Below are positions 25,933-35,927 of a stretch of 64,000 nt of DNA, one piece after another. The notes under the pieces are model-generated. The model saw only the letters and a program-made list of their open reading frames with translations. It had not been told where the DNA came from and made no database searches. This DNA comes from Arenicola marina (taxonomy: Eukaryota; Annelida; Polychaeta; Arenicolidae). Within the stretch, counting starts at the first letter, position 1. Each line of letters starts with the position of its first letter. The translations under genes and the position numbers were made by a program. The stretch covers positions 43,994,959 through 44,058,958 of the forward strand of contig OZ025252.1 of the NCBI GenBank assembly GCA_964019135.1. Direction: 5' to 3'.

Positions 25933-27691
25933 GTTTGTTTTGATACCGGTGCGCACTACAGTAGGGAATTAGTATCTCATTATCATAACGCCGTCAGTTC
26001 ACACACATTTCGCGCGTACTCGTTCGTTAGATGGCGCCTGGTCTTTCAGTTAAGTTTACGGTTTGTTTTGATTCAGCTACCATTATGGGTTTCTATTATG
26101 GTTGAATACATTTATCTGCGCAAGATATTTACAAGACAGATAACGTAGGCCTACATAAGTACGCGGCAAGTAGGTTTACCGAAGTTGTGTTGTCAAATCT
26201 TTGCCAGATCTTCTCTATTATAGAGCTACAGTTATGTAAACAAATGCACGTTGGCTGTTCTGCATGTGATGCAGCCGTTCGCAGTGTGAGTCAGTGACAA
26301 TCTTAGCCCCGGCCGTTGTGGACGTCTGTGGTAGCACACACACGTCTACACCTCTCCAGATCTCCAGGAAATGAGTGACAGCTTCTGCTGCTGTAAGGAT
26401 CTGTAATATACACGGTAACCGTGGTCATAGTACAGACTCAACATCCACGTGGTCTGACGTAAGTAAGCAGTAACACTTCCACATTTGGTCAGTGGCATGG
26501 CCAGACTTGAATATAATGGGCCAAGAAAAGGTGGTCGTAAGTAGAAAATCTGATCCACAATTGAATGTGGTCGGACGAAAGTGACTCGTAACACTACTGT
26601 GCTCGTATATAACTATGTAACTATAGTCAATGGCTAGTCTAGAATAATTCAACCGTACGGTTCAGACCCTTGTCAATGTATCGAATCAATATTTACAGTC
26701 TGTGGTGATATATAGTGTCAGCCTACATATATGCATACCTACGTCGGAATGTGCTTGCATGGAATAGACCTGTACCTAGATATCTGCCACTGTACGTGTA
26801 TGGAAGGGCGTGCCGTCAGCCCGGAGCCGTCAGCCCGGGGCCGTCAGCCAACCCAGTTCGATCTGCACCAGTTGTGTGCGTTGTGAACGTTGATCAACTG
26901 GCTATATACGTCAGTTGGGGTTGTGCTGAGGAATCAGGCAAACCCGCAGAACTGATCCTGGAAGATCCTGAAAGAGCTTCGAACACGTGTGATATACGAG
27001 GCTATAAATATATATATGATAAATGTATCGGTTCATGATCCATATATCAACACCATTTGTTCCGCTTCATTTTCATTATATAGGTATATATACTATAGGC
27101 TTTCTATGTGTTTATATTGTTAGCGCTGGCTATAACTAATTAATAACTATAACTAGCATTTTTTGCATTTTATGCCGTAAAAATAATATTTTTGCTGTTG
27201 TTCCACTATAAGACTAACTGAAGCGGAACAATGAGCTAGTTGGTTTGGGTGTGAATGTCTATATGGACGCCCTCTGCCGGGAGATCGCCTTAAAGATATT
27301 AAATCTACAGCATGGATCCCTCTCTGAACTTTGTTGAATATGTATATGTATTTAATACGAATCAAACATTTTTGTTTTCTTTTAGAACTACCTCGGAATA
27401 CTGAGCGATACCGCGAGATTACAATGGGATAAAAAACAACAATGCATATATATCAATCACGACAGAAAGCACGAACAGCCGTTGCGGCTGTATTTTTTGT
27501 AAACTAGCGTTAGTGTTCACAGAAAGCGTCGGAAGCGGCGAGCGATCAGTTTACTAAACGTACAGACTACATTCAGAAACTATGTGGTAAGGAACCATAT
27601 ACGATCTCTGCAACACGTTATGATCGCATGGCCTTTGGAAGGTATTGAAGGAAGGTGTCATGGTGCGCGGCATTAATATATTCCTGTGAAG
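25933..27691. promoter_or_regulatory. Divergent intergenic region between CCDC32 and the LRR gene
   Basis: This 1.76-kb interval holds the upstream regions of two oppositely oriented genes. No TATA box is convincingly placed. A pair of diverged repeats is visible at about 26446-26479 and 26569-26600 (shared phrases GTGGTC, GACG and CGTAACACT). A short tandem of CCGTCAGCCCGG-like phrases lies near 26813-26848. Shared promoter use is possible given the layout but is not shown by the sequence. Confidence 0.4.
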
Positions 27692-28744
27692 ATGGCAACT
27701 GAAGTCACCGCCGAGAACACCCCCGCTGAGGCTGCTCAAACGTCGTGTCCGGGTGGGGGAGGTGAAGACACTGCCAGGGCGCCCGATGGCGTGGGGGCCA
27801 TTCTCAGCTGTCAGCGGGTTCTTCAAAGACTGCGATTAACCCTGGCTCCATCGACCATCATGAGAGGTTTTAACAGGGACCGGGAGCCTAGCGAGAAGTT
27901 ATCGAGTGAGGTGACCCCCGCCGATCAAACTGTAATTGATAATAATGCCGACCCAGTCAATGTGAGCGATATTAAGATGGATAAGGATAACGCGATCCTT
28001 GATCTGAGTTCTCAAGCCGTGCGAACTGATGTAATTTTCGACCAGTTGCTCCAAATGCACCCGCAACCGCAAATCGTACGGGAGCTCCATTTGACCGGGA
28101 AGCATGGTCTCAGTTCCCTTCCGGTAGCAATAGGGTTTATGGAAAACCTCGTTGTCTTGAATCTTCGGGATAATTTCATCCGTGATTTACCTTGGTCGTT
28201 GGTTTTCCTCAAGAAACTAGAGGTCTTAGACCTTTCCTACAACATGTTGACGACGCTCCCGAAAGTCATCGGCCACCTTAGCACCCTGCAAAAGATAGAT
28301 TTGGAAGCCAACCATATTATATATTTGCCAACAGAGCTGCGTTCTTTGAGAAACCTACAAGTGCTAAATCTTAACATGAATAAGTCATTAAAGTCTCCAC
28401 CGGCTAAGGTCTGTGCCAAGGGAGTGGCTCATGTCTTCGCGGCGTTAGAACAGCGCAAAGAGCGATCCAACGCGTGGGAAGGCTACAAACCTTGGATCTG
28501 TCCAGATGACACGAGGAACGAAATGGTCGCCGAAGTGTCAGCCCTGTGGGATTTGTGCATCAGCGTCATCTTGGAGCATAAAATGGACTTTTGGCATGTC
28601 ACCAGCATTCCTCCCGTGGTGAAAACTCACCTCGGTGTGAAAAGTGATGAATACGCCTATCAAGTTAACTTGGCCAAATGTACTGTGTGTAAGAAATTTT
28701 ACTCTTCGCGTGAATTGTTTTCAGTTCATAACTGTGTTAAATAG
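27692..28744 (+). CDS. Leucine-rich-repeat protein with C-terminal Cys/His cluster
   Basis: Uninterrupted 350-codon frame; the first ATG (GAAGATGG) is used because the frame upstream only opens with GTG. Residues 1-100 are low-complexity and probably disordered. Residues about 101-240 hold roughly five leucine-rich repeats of the LxxLxLxxNxIxxLPxxL type (for example LVVLNLRDNFIRDLP at 153-167 and LEVLDLSYNMLTTLP at 176-190). Residues 241-310 look helical, rich in Trp and charged residues. The C-terminus has C330-x2-C333-x12-H346-x-C348, a possible zinc-binding knuckle. There is no signal peptide or membrane segment, so it is probably intracellular. LRRC28 also pairs LRRs with a Cys-rich tail, but I see no specific sequence match, so I give no name. 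Candidate poly(A) signals AATAAA lie at 29246, 29257 and 29408. Confidence 0.82.
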   Translation: MATEVTAENTPAEAAQTSCPGGGGEDTARAPDGVGAILSCQRVLQRLRLTLAPSTIMRGFNRDREPSEKLSSEVTPADQTVIDNNADPVNVSDIKMDKDNAILDLSSQAVRTDVIFDQLLQMHPQPQIVRELHLTGKHGLSSLPVAIGFMENLVVLNLRDNFIRDLPWSLVFLKKLEVLDLSYNMLTTLPKVIGHLSTLQKIDLEANHIIYLPTELRSLRNLQVLNLNMNKSLKSPPAKVCAKGVAHVFAALEQRKERSNAWEGYKPWICPDDTRNEMVAEVSALWDLCISVILEHKMDFWHVTSIPPVVKTHLGVKSDEYAYQVNLAKCTVCKKFYSSRELFSVHNCVK

Positions 28745-29526
28745 ATTACATTGAATATTTGTTGTTAAACTTTGACATGACACGGTTAACATATATACCC
28801 ACTTGAACAGATACGTCCACTCCATACGAAGGCCTATACGTGCCATACGGGTGCCATGGGTTGGCACTCTGGCATTTGCATCTCGGGCACTCTTCATGCA
28901 CTTTTCATTCCATTGCGCCGCAATAACCACCTACAATTGAAAGGTTTTGGGGGTCCCCTATGTCTTAGTGAAAGGGACCACGCCAAGAGGAGGGGCTGGG
29001 AGGCGGGCATAATGTAAAAGCCGGGTTAGCAAGCCGCACGCTTTCCAACGTCTCCGAGATTGAGATATGCTTTCTATATTCACAAGGCAGCTGTTGATGT
29101 GTGTGCTCCCTGATGATAAATCCTGTTGTCCTGCTGCATGACAAACTGACCCGCTATTTATACCTTTATTATTGAATTGTGAAACGTCAACTGTCCTCGA
29201 TTGTTACTGGCTATTATGTATAATTTTTTTGTATACTTTTTTGATAATAAATGGCGAATAAAAATTGTAAGGAATATAATATTAATAAACTTTTTCATTT
29301 CGGTGTGCAGACATATAGGGCTACATCCACTGGTATTGATCTACATGTATATTAAAATATGTCCGCGCGGACCAAGTCGATCACGTGCTTATTCCAGATA
29401 ACGGGTGAATAAAGCAAGGTGTCGCTGACTGTTGCGTCCAGTTGTTGTCATTGTGGAAATATATATGTTTCACTATATATATATATATACGTTTCAGCAG
29501 AAGTATTTGCCGACACAGAACATAGA
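28745..29526 (+). other. Probable 3' untranslated region and flank of the LRR gene
   Basis: No separate gene. AATAAA hexamers at 29246-29251, 29257-29262 and 29408-29413 are candidate polyadenylation signals for the LRR transcript; the sequence does not say which is used. A short TA run lies at 29475-29490. Confidence 0.4.
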
Positions 29527-29780
29527 GCCGCCTAATAGCTCAGTGGGTTAAGAGCTTTCGCATTGAGCGCTCTGGCCACTTGTGAGTAACGACACGTGGA
29601 TCGATGGTTCGAGCCCCACTGTGGCCATGTCTGTGTGGGTGCAGGACAAAGAGGGCATGTCTTTCTTCACAAAGAGTAGGGGGTTACCCTATATGGCTCC
29701 GCTCTTCCCTATCCTTCTCATTGACGCGATGTGACCAGAATTGGTTAAAGCATCCTGAATATATATACACCCAACCAACC
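29527..29780 (+). mobile_element. tRNA-derived SINE (type A), full-length plus-strand copy
   Basis: It starts GCCGCCTAATAGCTCAGTGG (A box) and has the B box GGTTCGAGCCC at 29606-29616. The tRNA-like head carries an insertion between the boxes and so cannot be a working tRNA. The body shares with the copy at 21871-22078 the blocks TGTCTGTGTG, AAAGAGTAGGGGGTTACCC, GACGCGAT, then TTGGTTAAAG and CCTGAATATA, ending in ACCCAACCAACC. Fragments of the same family lie at 44554-44731 and 47234-47320. Confidence 0.88.
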
Positions 29781-30097
29781 GAAACAACATTTGGCTTCTG
29801 GTCCTCGCGCGCTGACTTTCTTACTTTCGCACCTTACTTTACTTTTGACCCGGGGTACTTTCGTTGGTACACCGGGTGTATCCCTACGGTGGACCGAATA
29901 CGCACATTACGCATCGGTTAACCGCCCGACATTTCTTTCACCCGGGTATGGATGCGCGCGCATGCATTCGGTATGCCGATGTGCCCCGTTCTAAACAGCA
30001 CGGGGCATTCGGGAGAAGATGGTGGCTGATTGAAAGGTGATGAGAGTAGGTTGGTTCCAGTGCCTTAATGTGAACGGTGTGTGCATTTCATTGGAAT
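29781..30097. other. Non-coding spacer
   Basis: No gene or repeat recognised between the SINE and the CCGG-rich repeat cluster. Confidence 0.4.
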
Positions 30098-31215
30098 AGG
30101 CATATCCCTATCGGCATACTCTGAAGTTCCCTGTCACATGTTGCGGGCCCGGGGCGGAATACCGAACCTGGCCCAAAGAAATGCGCCCACTGTGCCGTTT
30201 CATATATAGGCTCGGTTTACCCCAGTTCTGAAAACGGGGGGACAACCCTGGACAATCGTAACGAGTCCGTAGTCCGATAGTCAATCCGGGGTGATCCGGG
30301 GTTTACCATGGTGAACCGTAGGTCACTCCGGTGGTTTTGAACTGTTCAAAACTACCGGGATGAACCGTGACCGAGCCCCGGTATTTTCAAATCTTGTGAA
30401 ACCTTAGTGGGCGCTTTTCTTATAGGCATATCCTATAATAAAATATCCCCCCTATCAGCACACCCGGAAGTTCCCTGTCACGTGTGGCGGGTGCCGGGCG
30501 GGATTCCGAACCTCGCCCAAAGAAATGCGCCCAATGCCACCGTATTACAACCGTGCCTCACCGTATTACAACCGTGCCTCACCGTAGTACAACCGGGCTT
30601 CACCGTAGTACCACCGTGCAAGCTACCGGGGCCTTCCGTAGGCAACCGGGGGTGACCGTGGCGTTCTGGGGCCACGGTGACTCGCGGCAGCACTAGGGTA
30701 GTATTAAAGTGGGATCCGATACCATTTGTTTCAAATCACTTGGTGCTTCATCCCTGGAAGGAGACACATCATGGATCTTGTCGTCAACAACCACAGGAAC
30801 AGACTTCAGCTGATAAACTGGCAACTGCAGTTCAACAGACAGCAGGCTACAAACAACTACGGTTGCACAGGGTTGTCCCCTGTTTTCAGAACCGGGGTAA
30901 ACCGGGACTATGAACCTGCACATGCAGTGTGAGCTACCCTTAAGGTTGTCCCCCGTTTTCAGGACAGGGGGAAAACCGGGCCTATAAACCGGCACAGTGT
31001 GAGCTAGCCTTAAACCTGGATTTGTACTCAGACTTTAATACCGTAGTAGTACATTGATATACCGTAGCATACCGTACCCGCACCGTAGTAACGTCGTGGC
31101 CTAATGTTTTCGTGCCAAAATGTTGCGAGATGGCCCCGGTTCGTCCCGGCAGGATATATGGACCGGGAAAGGCCGGGGTAAACCGTAGCCAACACCGGCA
31201 CAGTGTGAGCTAGGA
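30098..31215. repeat. CCGG-rich cluster of direct and inverted repeats, possible foldback element
   Basis: Three layers are visible. A ~100-bp direct repeat (30098-30197 and 30424-30536) shares GAAGTTCCCTGTCAC and CCCAAAGAAATGCGCCCA. A 38-bp inverted repeat has arms 30212-30250 and 30868-30904 (shared CGGTTTACCCC and TTCTGAAAAC), enclosing about 700 bp. The right arm is also directly repeated at 30941-31013 and partly at 31150-31215, each ending near CAGTGTGAGCTA. Inside lies a short tandem of ACCGTATTACAACCGTGCCTC-like units (about 30537-30615). No transposase is seen. It is probably a composite non-autonomous element. Confidence 0.6.
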
Positions 31216-33266
31216 TTTAAGATACTTATTTTATCTTTTTCTGATACTTGGGATAACATGCAATAAAAGAAACATTCACGAACTAAACACATCATACGAA
31301 AAAAAATCCTGCGGTTAGTATACTTACGCTAACCGTTGGCGCGATGGCTCGCCAGAACAGAAGCCGTGTTTGTTTTTGGGTTATACAAAGATCATCATCT
31401 AAATTTGAATCAGTATTAATCAAGCCCGATCTGTCAGCAAATGTGCAACACCCAAAAGAAAGAGGCGAACAGAGCAACCGCAAGCGGTTGATAGAGGTGT
31501 CACACGTGTGGCGTGTAATGGCTCGATTAGTCATTTCCCTATGCCTACTCTCAAATGTTCTAATCGTGATGGGCCATTAATCTTCTACGCCACTTCACTG
31601 ATGGTGTGTTTCAGCTTTAAACTTATTTGTAAGAGGTGTGCTGGTTGGTTGGCATTTGTCCGTCTGAGATAGACGATTCGCTGGGAACCAGCCTGCCTGT
31701 CCGAAACAGACCGCTGGTAACGGGTATCCTCCATTTTAGAAAGCGCCGGAATTCCGGCCTTTTTCCTTAGTCGCCAAATTTAAAAAAACTTTACTGATGT
31801 TCCCATACTGCACCTCATAAATGTTTCTATATACCCTCACGAAACCTCGCATTGTAACTTATCTAAGGAAATATCTAATTACGACATATGCTGACTTATA
31901 AAACGGTTGTCTGACCTCGAAACCATGGAGAGCCAAAGTGGAATTTAATCGAAAAAGAATTTTATGAAAAAGAAAGAAAACAGTTACAGACGTTTGTACG
32001 TGACGTGCGTGCGCGTCCGTCTTCCCTCTTTTGCAATACTACATTTCAATAATGAACGTGTGTTTTAGATCTTTTCTAGCTGACCATTTAACACATGGAG
32101 TATTACCGAATTGTACTACTTGTAGTAGTACAGGATGTCATGTCATTTTGTGGTAAAAGGATGAAATTTGGCTCACATGTTAGAAATTCATGTCCAATCG
32201 AATTTAGTTAAGTGTCAGTTAAGGCCATGTTTTTAAATGGTGGAAAATGTCACCAATTATAAGCGATATCTTGGACTCACAATCAGAAGGATAAAACTGT
32301 TATTTTGATGTCTGTCCATAGGTTTTTGTGTAAGCAAAGGTAAGGGCAAAGTCCTTACTGGATATTCAATAGGGACCCTGCGCCTCTTAGTTTTTAAGAC
32401 ATTGAGCATGTTTGCTGGCCTTTGTCCGCCATCGTGGAACTAGAGGATGCGTTGCACCTAGATACACACAAACATCTTCTGTTTAATTCAGCGACCCCGA
32501 AAACCAATGCATAAATATAAAATATTAGTTCGATCGTCGATTTGCGAGATATTGAGCTTTTTTTGGGTAGTTTTGCCCATCCAGAGCCGCCAGGAGTAAA
32601 GTTGACTTGACATTAGCTAAATTTAGATACAAGGATATTAAGGACAAGTGTGCTAACTTTCATGCTTTTACCACCAATTGCACAACTCGACCTAATTTGT
32701 CGCTAAGCCGCTGAACTATCACGAAATATAGGTAATTTTTCCGTTTCGTCAACACAATTAAGCTTGTAACCAGTAATGACGATGAGGACGACATCAGCTT
32801 CGTATAATATTTGCCAAAATATCCTCCTCCCGGCAAACAAATTCAATGTCTCTTTATTCCTAATCTCTATGTTACATATGCTATGTGAAATCCAAATTAT
32901 CATCCAATTTACTTCACATTGTAATATGTTTTTAAATAATAGGACATATGTCCAACTCATGTAAAGACATGTATACAACAATTTTACGGTTGATTTCTTG
33001 AAGATAGGAAAATTCCTTTTGCCTTGCCATAGCATCTGCACGACAACTGGCGCTCGACCAACCACGGAGGCTTAAAAATTACTAGTTACCGGCCTGCGGC
33101 CTAGTATGCTGCGAGCAGCTCTAGGCCGGTTCCCAGCCTAAGAAAGACGATGGATTTGCAGCTTTGTTTTGATTTAAGACGTTTTCTTCGCGGCATTTGC
33201 GCTTGTGACCGAATAAGCCTATCTGGGACCAACAGCTTACGGAAATCGTCGCATGGATGATCTGTC
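31216..33266. other. Non-coding stretch
   Basis: No supportable gene in 2 kb. An ATG-initiated 78-codon frame at 31344-31580 ends in a hydrophobic stretch, but nothing supports it as a protein. A GGCCTGCGGCC-centred hairpin lies near 33090-33125. Confidence 0.4.
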
Positions 33267-34000
33267 GTTACATATTGGTTATTATAACAATAGCGCGAGT
33301 TAGCGGGGCGTTAGGTAATTTTATTGGCCCGACATCAATTAAGCTGTAGCAGCCCGCCAATATGACAATAGCGCGAGTTTGCGGGGCGTTAGGCAATTTT
33401 ATTGGCCCGACATCAAGCTGTAGCAGCCCGCCAATTTTCATTATCGGCCCGAGGCCGCAAGGCCGAGGGCGGATAATGAAAATGAAGGGCTGCTACAGCT
33501 TGATGAAGGGCCAATAAAATGCCTAACGCCAAGCAAAACTCGCGCTATTACTATTATTACGAGTTGAATTTAAATTAAAGGCGTTGACTTGTCTCTGCTT
33601 CTTTGGTTTAATTTCCGCATGCAACGACCAAAGTAAAGCATTTTGGGACTGACTGTCCGCAAATCGCAAGCCTTTCCACATATAGTTGGCCAGTCGCCTT
33701 TTTATACCATATATATGTTGCCAAGAAACATAGCATGTGCAACTAGGCAACTAGTCATGGAAGCGGGCTATTTAAAGCTATAACTACAATTCTTTTGTGC
33801 GTGACGTCATATTTCATTGTCCTATGCAGCGTCGCCATGGCAACGATTGTCGATTGCATGGGCAGCAGGGCGGTTTGGGTCAGAATACGGCATTTTAGAG
33901 GCCTTCAGATGTAACGCTATTGTACTAGTTAACATGCCCACCAACTCGTAATAATTTTCATTATCGGCCCGAGGCTATTGTTATAATAACCAATACGTAA
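33267..34000. mobile_element. Rearranged copy of the palindromic-tip MITE inside an outer inverted repeat
   Basis: Outer ends: about 28 bp at 33268-33297 and its inverse at 33973-34001 (shared TATTGGTTATTATAACAATAG). Inside, a right-end terminal repeat appears twice in tandem (33288-33365 and 33366-33445). A GC-rich spacer (CGAGGCCGCAAGGCCGAGG) follows, then a left-end terminal repeat (to about 33560), then a ~390-bp body ending CCAACTCGTAATAAT at 33946-33960. The two opposed ends make a hairpin with arms of about 60 bp. The body is roughly 90 percent like 37290-37688. No coding capacity. Confidence 0.75.
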
Positions 34001-34009
34001 CGGCTGCTA

Positions 34010-34085
34010 CAGCCCGATCGCGAGAACTGTATAGCCCTATTATTTCTCGTCGTAATAGGGCTATACAGTTCTCGCGATCGGGCTG
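34010..34085. repeat. Perfect hairpin with 33-bp arms
   Basis: 34010-34042 is the exact reverse complement of 34053-34085, with a 10-base loop. The arm includes CCCGATCGCGAGAACTG. It sits between the outer inverted repeat ending at 34001 and the next inverted-repeat element. The lack of any mismatch suggests a young or recently corrected structure. Confidence 0.9.
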
Positions 34086-34640
34086 CGAGACTTCAGTTTT
34101 GGGGACAAACAAACACACGTGCTCCATGTTGAAGTATAGGCAGCTATAAGTCAATTTCTTTCCAGGTTTATTCTAAAGACTATGAGTACCATTTCACTAA
34201 ACATGGCTATGGGAGATATACGTTAAAATATTTGGAGGCGATGAGGCGCAGAACTTTGGGAATATACAAGGAAAATCCGCCTTCAAAACACTCGAAAGCT
34301 AAAAATAACGTTCTAAATTTAGCCCTGCACCCGGGCTTTCGCAAGTTCACCAAACAGCGAGTGACGCAAACGAATAAAAAATATGTCATCTATCCGTTTT
34401 ATGAAGCTATATTTCTTAAATATGTTTAATCATAGCGCTAGGTCTTCCGCAATATACCCACCCCTCGGCGCCTGGCTTTTGCGCAAGTAGTCTGGTTCCC
34501 AGTCTCTCTCTTTGCGTAACATACACGTCACGCCTACGTCACAGATAGTCAGGATACCAGTGTGCGCAGAGATTCTAAACTCGTTCCGAACACGTGCTTC
34601 GTTTGTTTGTCCCCAAAATGAGTAAACCGGAAGTCTAAGC
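34086..34640. mobile_element. Inverted-repeat element sharing GGGGACAAACAAAC ends
   Basis: The left arm at 34087-34122 (AGACTTC, then TTTTGGGGACAAACAAAC, then CACGTG) is inverted at 34591-34636. The right arm has about 10 extra bases between AGACTTC and TTTTGGGG. The enclosed ~480 bp has no recognisable coding capacity. Immediately downstream (34654-34697) is a fragment ending ATCAACTCGTAATAAT, the body end of the neighbouring MITE family. This suggests nesting of one element within another. Confidence 0.6.
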
Positions 34641-34699
34641 GAACGAGCCTTTTTAGCCCTATTGGACTAGTTAACATTACCATCAACTCGTAATAATAC

Positions 34700-35320
34700 T
34701 CATTGGACGCCTAGACTGGCTTTTCAAAATCCAGTTTCTCAAACCAGAGCCTGTCGTGGTGGGCTATTCCCTCTCGCACGAGACGTGCCCATCCCCTCTA
34801 TTGGGATGCTAGATCCTCCCTAGAATTCGAATCGATGCCGAAGCCTTCATGTCACGCTGAGCTTCGGCCGTCGTTTGGCTACCTCTTCCAGACCCCTATA
34901 GATCAGAGGCATATCAGGCTGACATACTGTTTCTAGCGAACAATTCAGTCACACGTACCTTTCGGACAGACTGACGTCCCCCCCATATTACGACGGGGGT
35001 CAAAACAACGGATCAACAAAATAGGCCTAATATCTGGGCTCCGCTCCAACAAAGGGGGGGGGGCGTACTGAAACCTCCCTGCTTTTTGCTGTTATTAACC
35101 CCCCGCATTGCCCCCCGGTAGGCTAGTGATATTTTCAAGAATATCAAAAAAATTAAGCCCCCTCCCCCTCTCCCCGAGCGTGGGCACCAAAACGGGGGAG
35201 GGGGTCCCGGAGGGGGTATACAAAATTGGGTCCAGTATGCCTATATTAAATGGGGGGGTTAATTTTTTTAGGGAATACATTTGCCATGGATGAAAGGCAT
35301 CTTTGCTCATGTGAAAGTAT
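34700..35320. other. Non-coding stretch with C/G runs
   Basis: No gene. Low-complexity patches such as GGGGGGG at 35054 and CCCC-rich at 35158-35180 occur; the region resembles decayed repeat DNA. Open frames here are short and compositionally biased. Confidence 0.4.
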
Positions 35321-35329
35321 TAATGTCAT

Positions 35330-35768
35330 AATTATAACTGAGAGATCACATGGTGTATGATGCGAATCGGGTGTTAAAATGTGTGGATTGTTGTATTAAA
35401 GTTGTCTGAAGTTATCGGAGCCACGCTTTTATTTATAATCTGCTTAATTTGTAATATTTTCTAGATACTGAATGTCCTAATGATAAATTAGATTCGGCAT
35501 GATGTATGATGCGAATCGAGTGTGAGAATGCGTGAATTGTTATATTTAAGCTGTCTGATGTTTCTCATATTTTATTAGTAATCAGCCATCGAGAAACGAC
35601 TATAATTATTAATTGTATTGTTATATGTCACGTCACTGTAATCTAATTAATTCGTTACAGGTGTATATTTAGGGCTCGCCACCTGTCCAGCCCCAGCCCC
35701 GAGGCTGTGTTGAATAAACGCTTATTGAGACAATCTGTCTTCGGTCGTATTAACACCTGGCCCACAGC
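35330..35768 (+). mobile_element. Candidate solo LTR (retrotransposon fossil), family unclear
   Basis: A TATA-like GTATATTTA at about 35662 is followed by a C-rich stretch. Then come AATAAA at 35713-35718, a U5-like segment and an end resembling CTGCTACA, an order typical of retrotransposon LTRs. Upstream, two diverged copies of a block starting GTATGATGCGAATCG (about 35352 and 35503) form an internal direct repeat. No internal region or second LTR is present, so if real it is an old solo LTR. The left boundary is uncertain. It ends about 160 bp before the SCCPDH start codon. Confidence 0.3.
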
Positions 35769-35927
35769 ACTGCTACACTCAAAAACGTGGATCTGCGCCT
35801 GAGCAACAATTAAGCAGCTAGCAAACTTGCCACGTGAAAGGCCGCTCAGTGATGTACATTTCTTCGGGTGAAAACCAGTCAGCTGAACCCGACCAAACTT
35901 CGAAGTCTCCTTTCACGCATCATCAAC

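Noticed and set aside
29527-29616. Functional tRNA gene
   Set aside because: A and B boxes are present, but extra sequence between them, no matching acceptor stem and dispersed copies with a common 3' body identify a SINE.
31344-31580. 78-residue small membrane protein
   Set aside because: It has an ATG and a hydrophobic C-terminus, but no conservation evidence, no clear promoter context, and length within chance for this composition.
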